Shown: positions 63,439 through 64,000 of the stretch, one piece after another
How the letters are laid out: each line of letters starts with the position of its first letter
How positions within the stretch are numbered: the first letter of the stretch is position 1
NCBI RefSeq assembly: GCF_020439865.1
Contig: NZ_JAGRPF010000095.1
Coordinates: forward strand, 1-64,000
DNA length: 64,000 nucleotides
From: Prosthecobacter sp.
GTDB lineage: Bacteria > Verrucomicrobiota > Verrucomicrobiia > Verrucomicrobiales > Verrucomicrobiaceae
Reading direction: 5' to 3'
Notes under the pieces: model-generated
The model's database searches: none
Told to the model about the DNA's origin: nothing
What the model saw: the letters and a program-made list of their open reading frames with translations, nothing else
Program-made: the position numbers and the translations under genes

Positions 63439-64000
63439 TTACTTCTCCTCCGGTTTCACCGGTTCACGAATTTGAAATTGCTTCTCTTTGCCGAGGTTCT
63501 TCGTGATCGTGGCAGGGTAGTCCCAGGCGTCTTTTTTGTCGGAGTAGATGACCACGCGGCTGCGCATGGCGGCCATGGCGGTGGCCTGGGGGATGTCGAG
63601 GTATTTGAGAACGTTCAGCATCGCGGGGCCGACAGCTTTGGGATCACCATCGACTGTGCCGCCATGGGTGAGCGGCATGTCGTGGAGGTCGAGGCGTTTG
63701 ATGTTGTCCTCAAACAGCGAGGCATAGACAGAATCGACGGCCATGTCGCGATGCGCCTGAATCCACAGCGGCGTTTCTTCGAAGCCGTGGATGGCGCGGA
63801 TGGTTTGCAGACAGCGGCGGATGTCCCACACGCGCATGCCGTCAAGCGTCTGGCCGAGCAGGTAGAAGCGGCGCAGGCGCTGCGTCTGTGCTTTGGGGCT
63901 GCCTGTCCAGGCCGTGGGGCCGACGCCGCGCGGGCAGACGTAGGCCATGCCCCATTTGAAGTTCGTGAACATTTTTTTCTCCTGCTCGAACGCGTCGTCG
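63439..64000 (-). CDS. C-terminal part of a probable alpha/beta hydrolase (acetyl xylan esterase/S9-like)
   Basis: The frame stays open to the window edge, so the N-terminus is missing; about 187 residues are visible. The FYLLGQTLDGMRVWD segment looks like the nucleophile elbow of PVC alpha/beta hydrolases related to acetyl xylan esterases and prolyl oligopeptidases, where G-x-S-x-x-G is usual; here Thr occupies the Ser position. The following LWIQAHRDMAVDSVYASLFEDNIKRL and VGPAMLNVLKYLDIPQATAMA segments fit the family. It is probably secreted. The reading without a serine suggests either an inactive enzyme or a false register of the elbow. No gene follows within 230 bases on its 3' side. Confidence 0.5.
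   Translation of the reverse strand, partial: DDAFEQEKKMFTNFKWGMAYVCPRGVGPTAWTGSPKAQTQRLRRFYLLGQTLDGMRVWDIRRCLQTIRAIHGFEETPLWIQAHRDMAVDSVYASLFEDNIKRLDLHDMPLTHGGTVDGDPKAVGPAMLNVLKYLDIPQATAMAAMRSRVVIYSDKKDAWDYPATITKNLGKEKQFQIREPVKPEEK

Overview
The window most likely comes from a Gram-negative bacterium of the phylum Verrucomicrobiota (Prosthecobacter/Verrucomicrobium type). The reasons are an inference from gene content: very large secreted multidomain proteins, two of which share a C-terminal module that I recall as a Verrucomicrobium paralogous family (TIGR02597), together with ThuA-type and MauG/cytochrome-peroxidase-type secreted proteins. I see no phage, insertion sequence or CRISPR array.

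Layout. 1-3.8 kb: the end of an Fn3-like protein, a small collagen-like protein, two clusters of tiny hairpins that are partly inverted copies of each other, a TPR protein and PTS enzyme I. 3.8-5 kb: an orphan ParA/MinD-like ATPase and tRNA-Gln(TTG). 5-13.4 kb (minus strand): a two-gene operon joined by an ATGA overlap. Its first gene fuses an MbnP-like copper-binding domain to an MbnH/MauG-like di-heme enzyme. Its second is a 2204-residue protein with a galactose-oxidase-like copper-radical-oxidase domain, PKD/Ig domains, a YncE-like propeller, a di-heme peroxidase-like domain, PA14 and the shared C-terminal module. 13.7-20.2 kb: ThuA-like protein, secreted beta-helix protein, small membrane protein, argG, and a third di-heme peroxidase-like protein.

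20.4-54.6 kb: one uninterrupted reading frame for a giant surface or secreted protein of 11,394 residues. It holds about 35 SdrD_B-type domains, about 25 putative Ig (He_PIG-type) repeats in three blocks, several propeller-like and carbohydrate-binding-like domains, and the shared C-terminal module. A PA14 domain and a LamG-like domain are each inserted inside one Ig repeat, at the equivalent point.

54.6-64 kb: a YkuD L,D-transpeptidase lipoprotein; a 1560-residue membrane-anchored Gln/Ala-rich coiled-coil protein; a P-loop ATPase; a small membrane protein followed by an integron attC-like hairpin; and the C-terminal part of a probable alpha/beta hydrolase at the window edge.

How the genes may work together (inference): the 5-13.4 kb operon combines copper binding, tryptophan-modifying di-heme chemistry, a copper radical oxidase that would make hydrogen peroxide, and a peroxidase-like domain that could use it. 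This is the best candidate for an undescribed system here. The giant protein looks like a long surface fibre or adhesin with sugar-binding modules.
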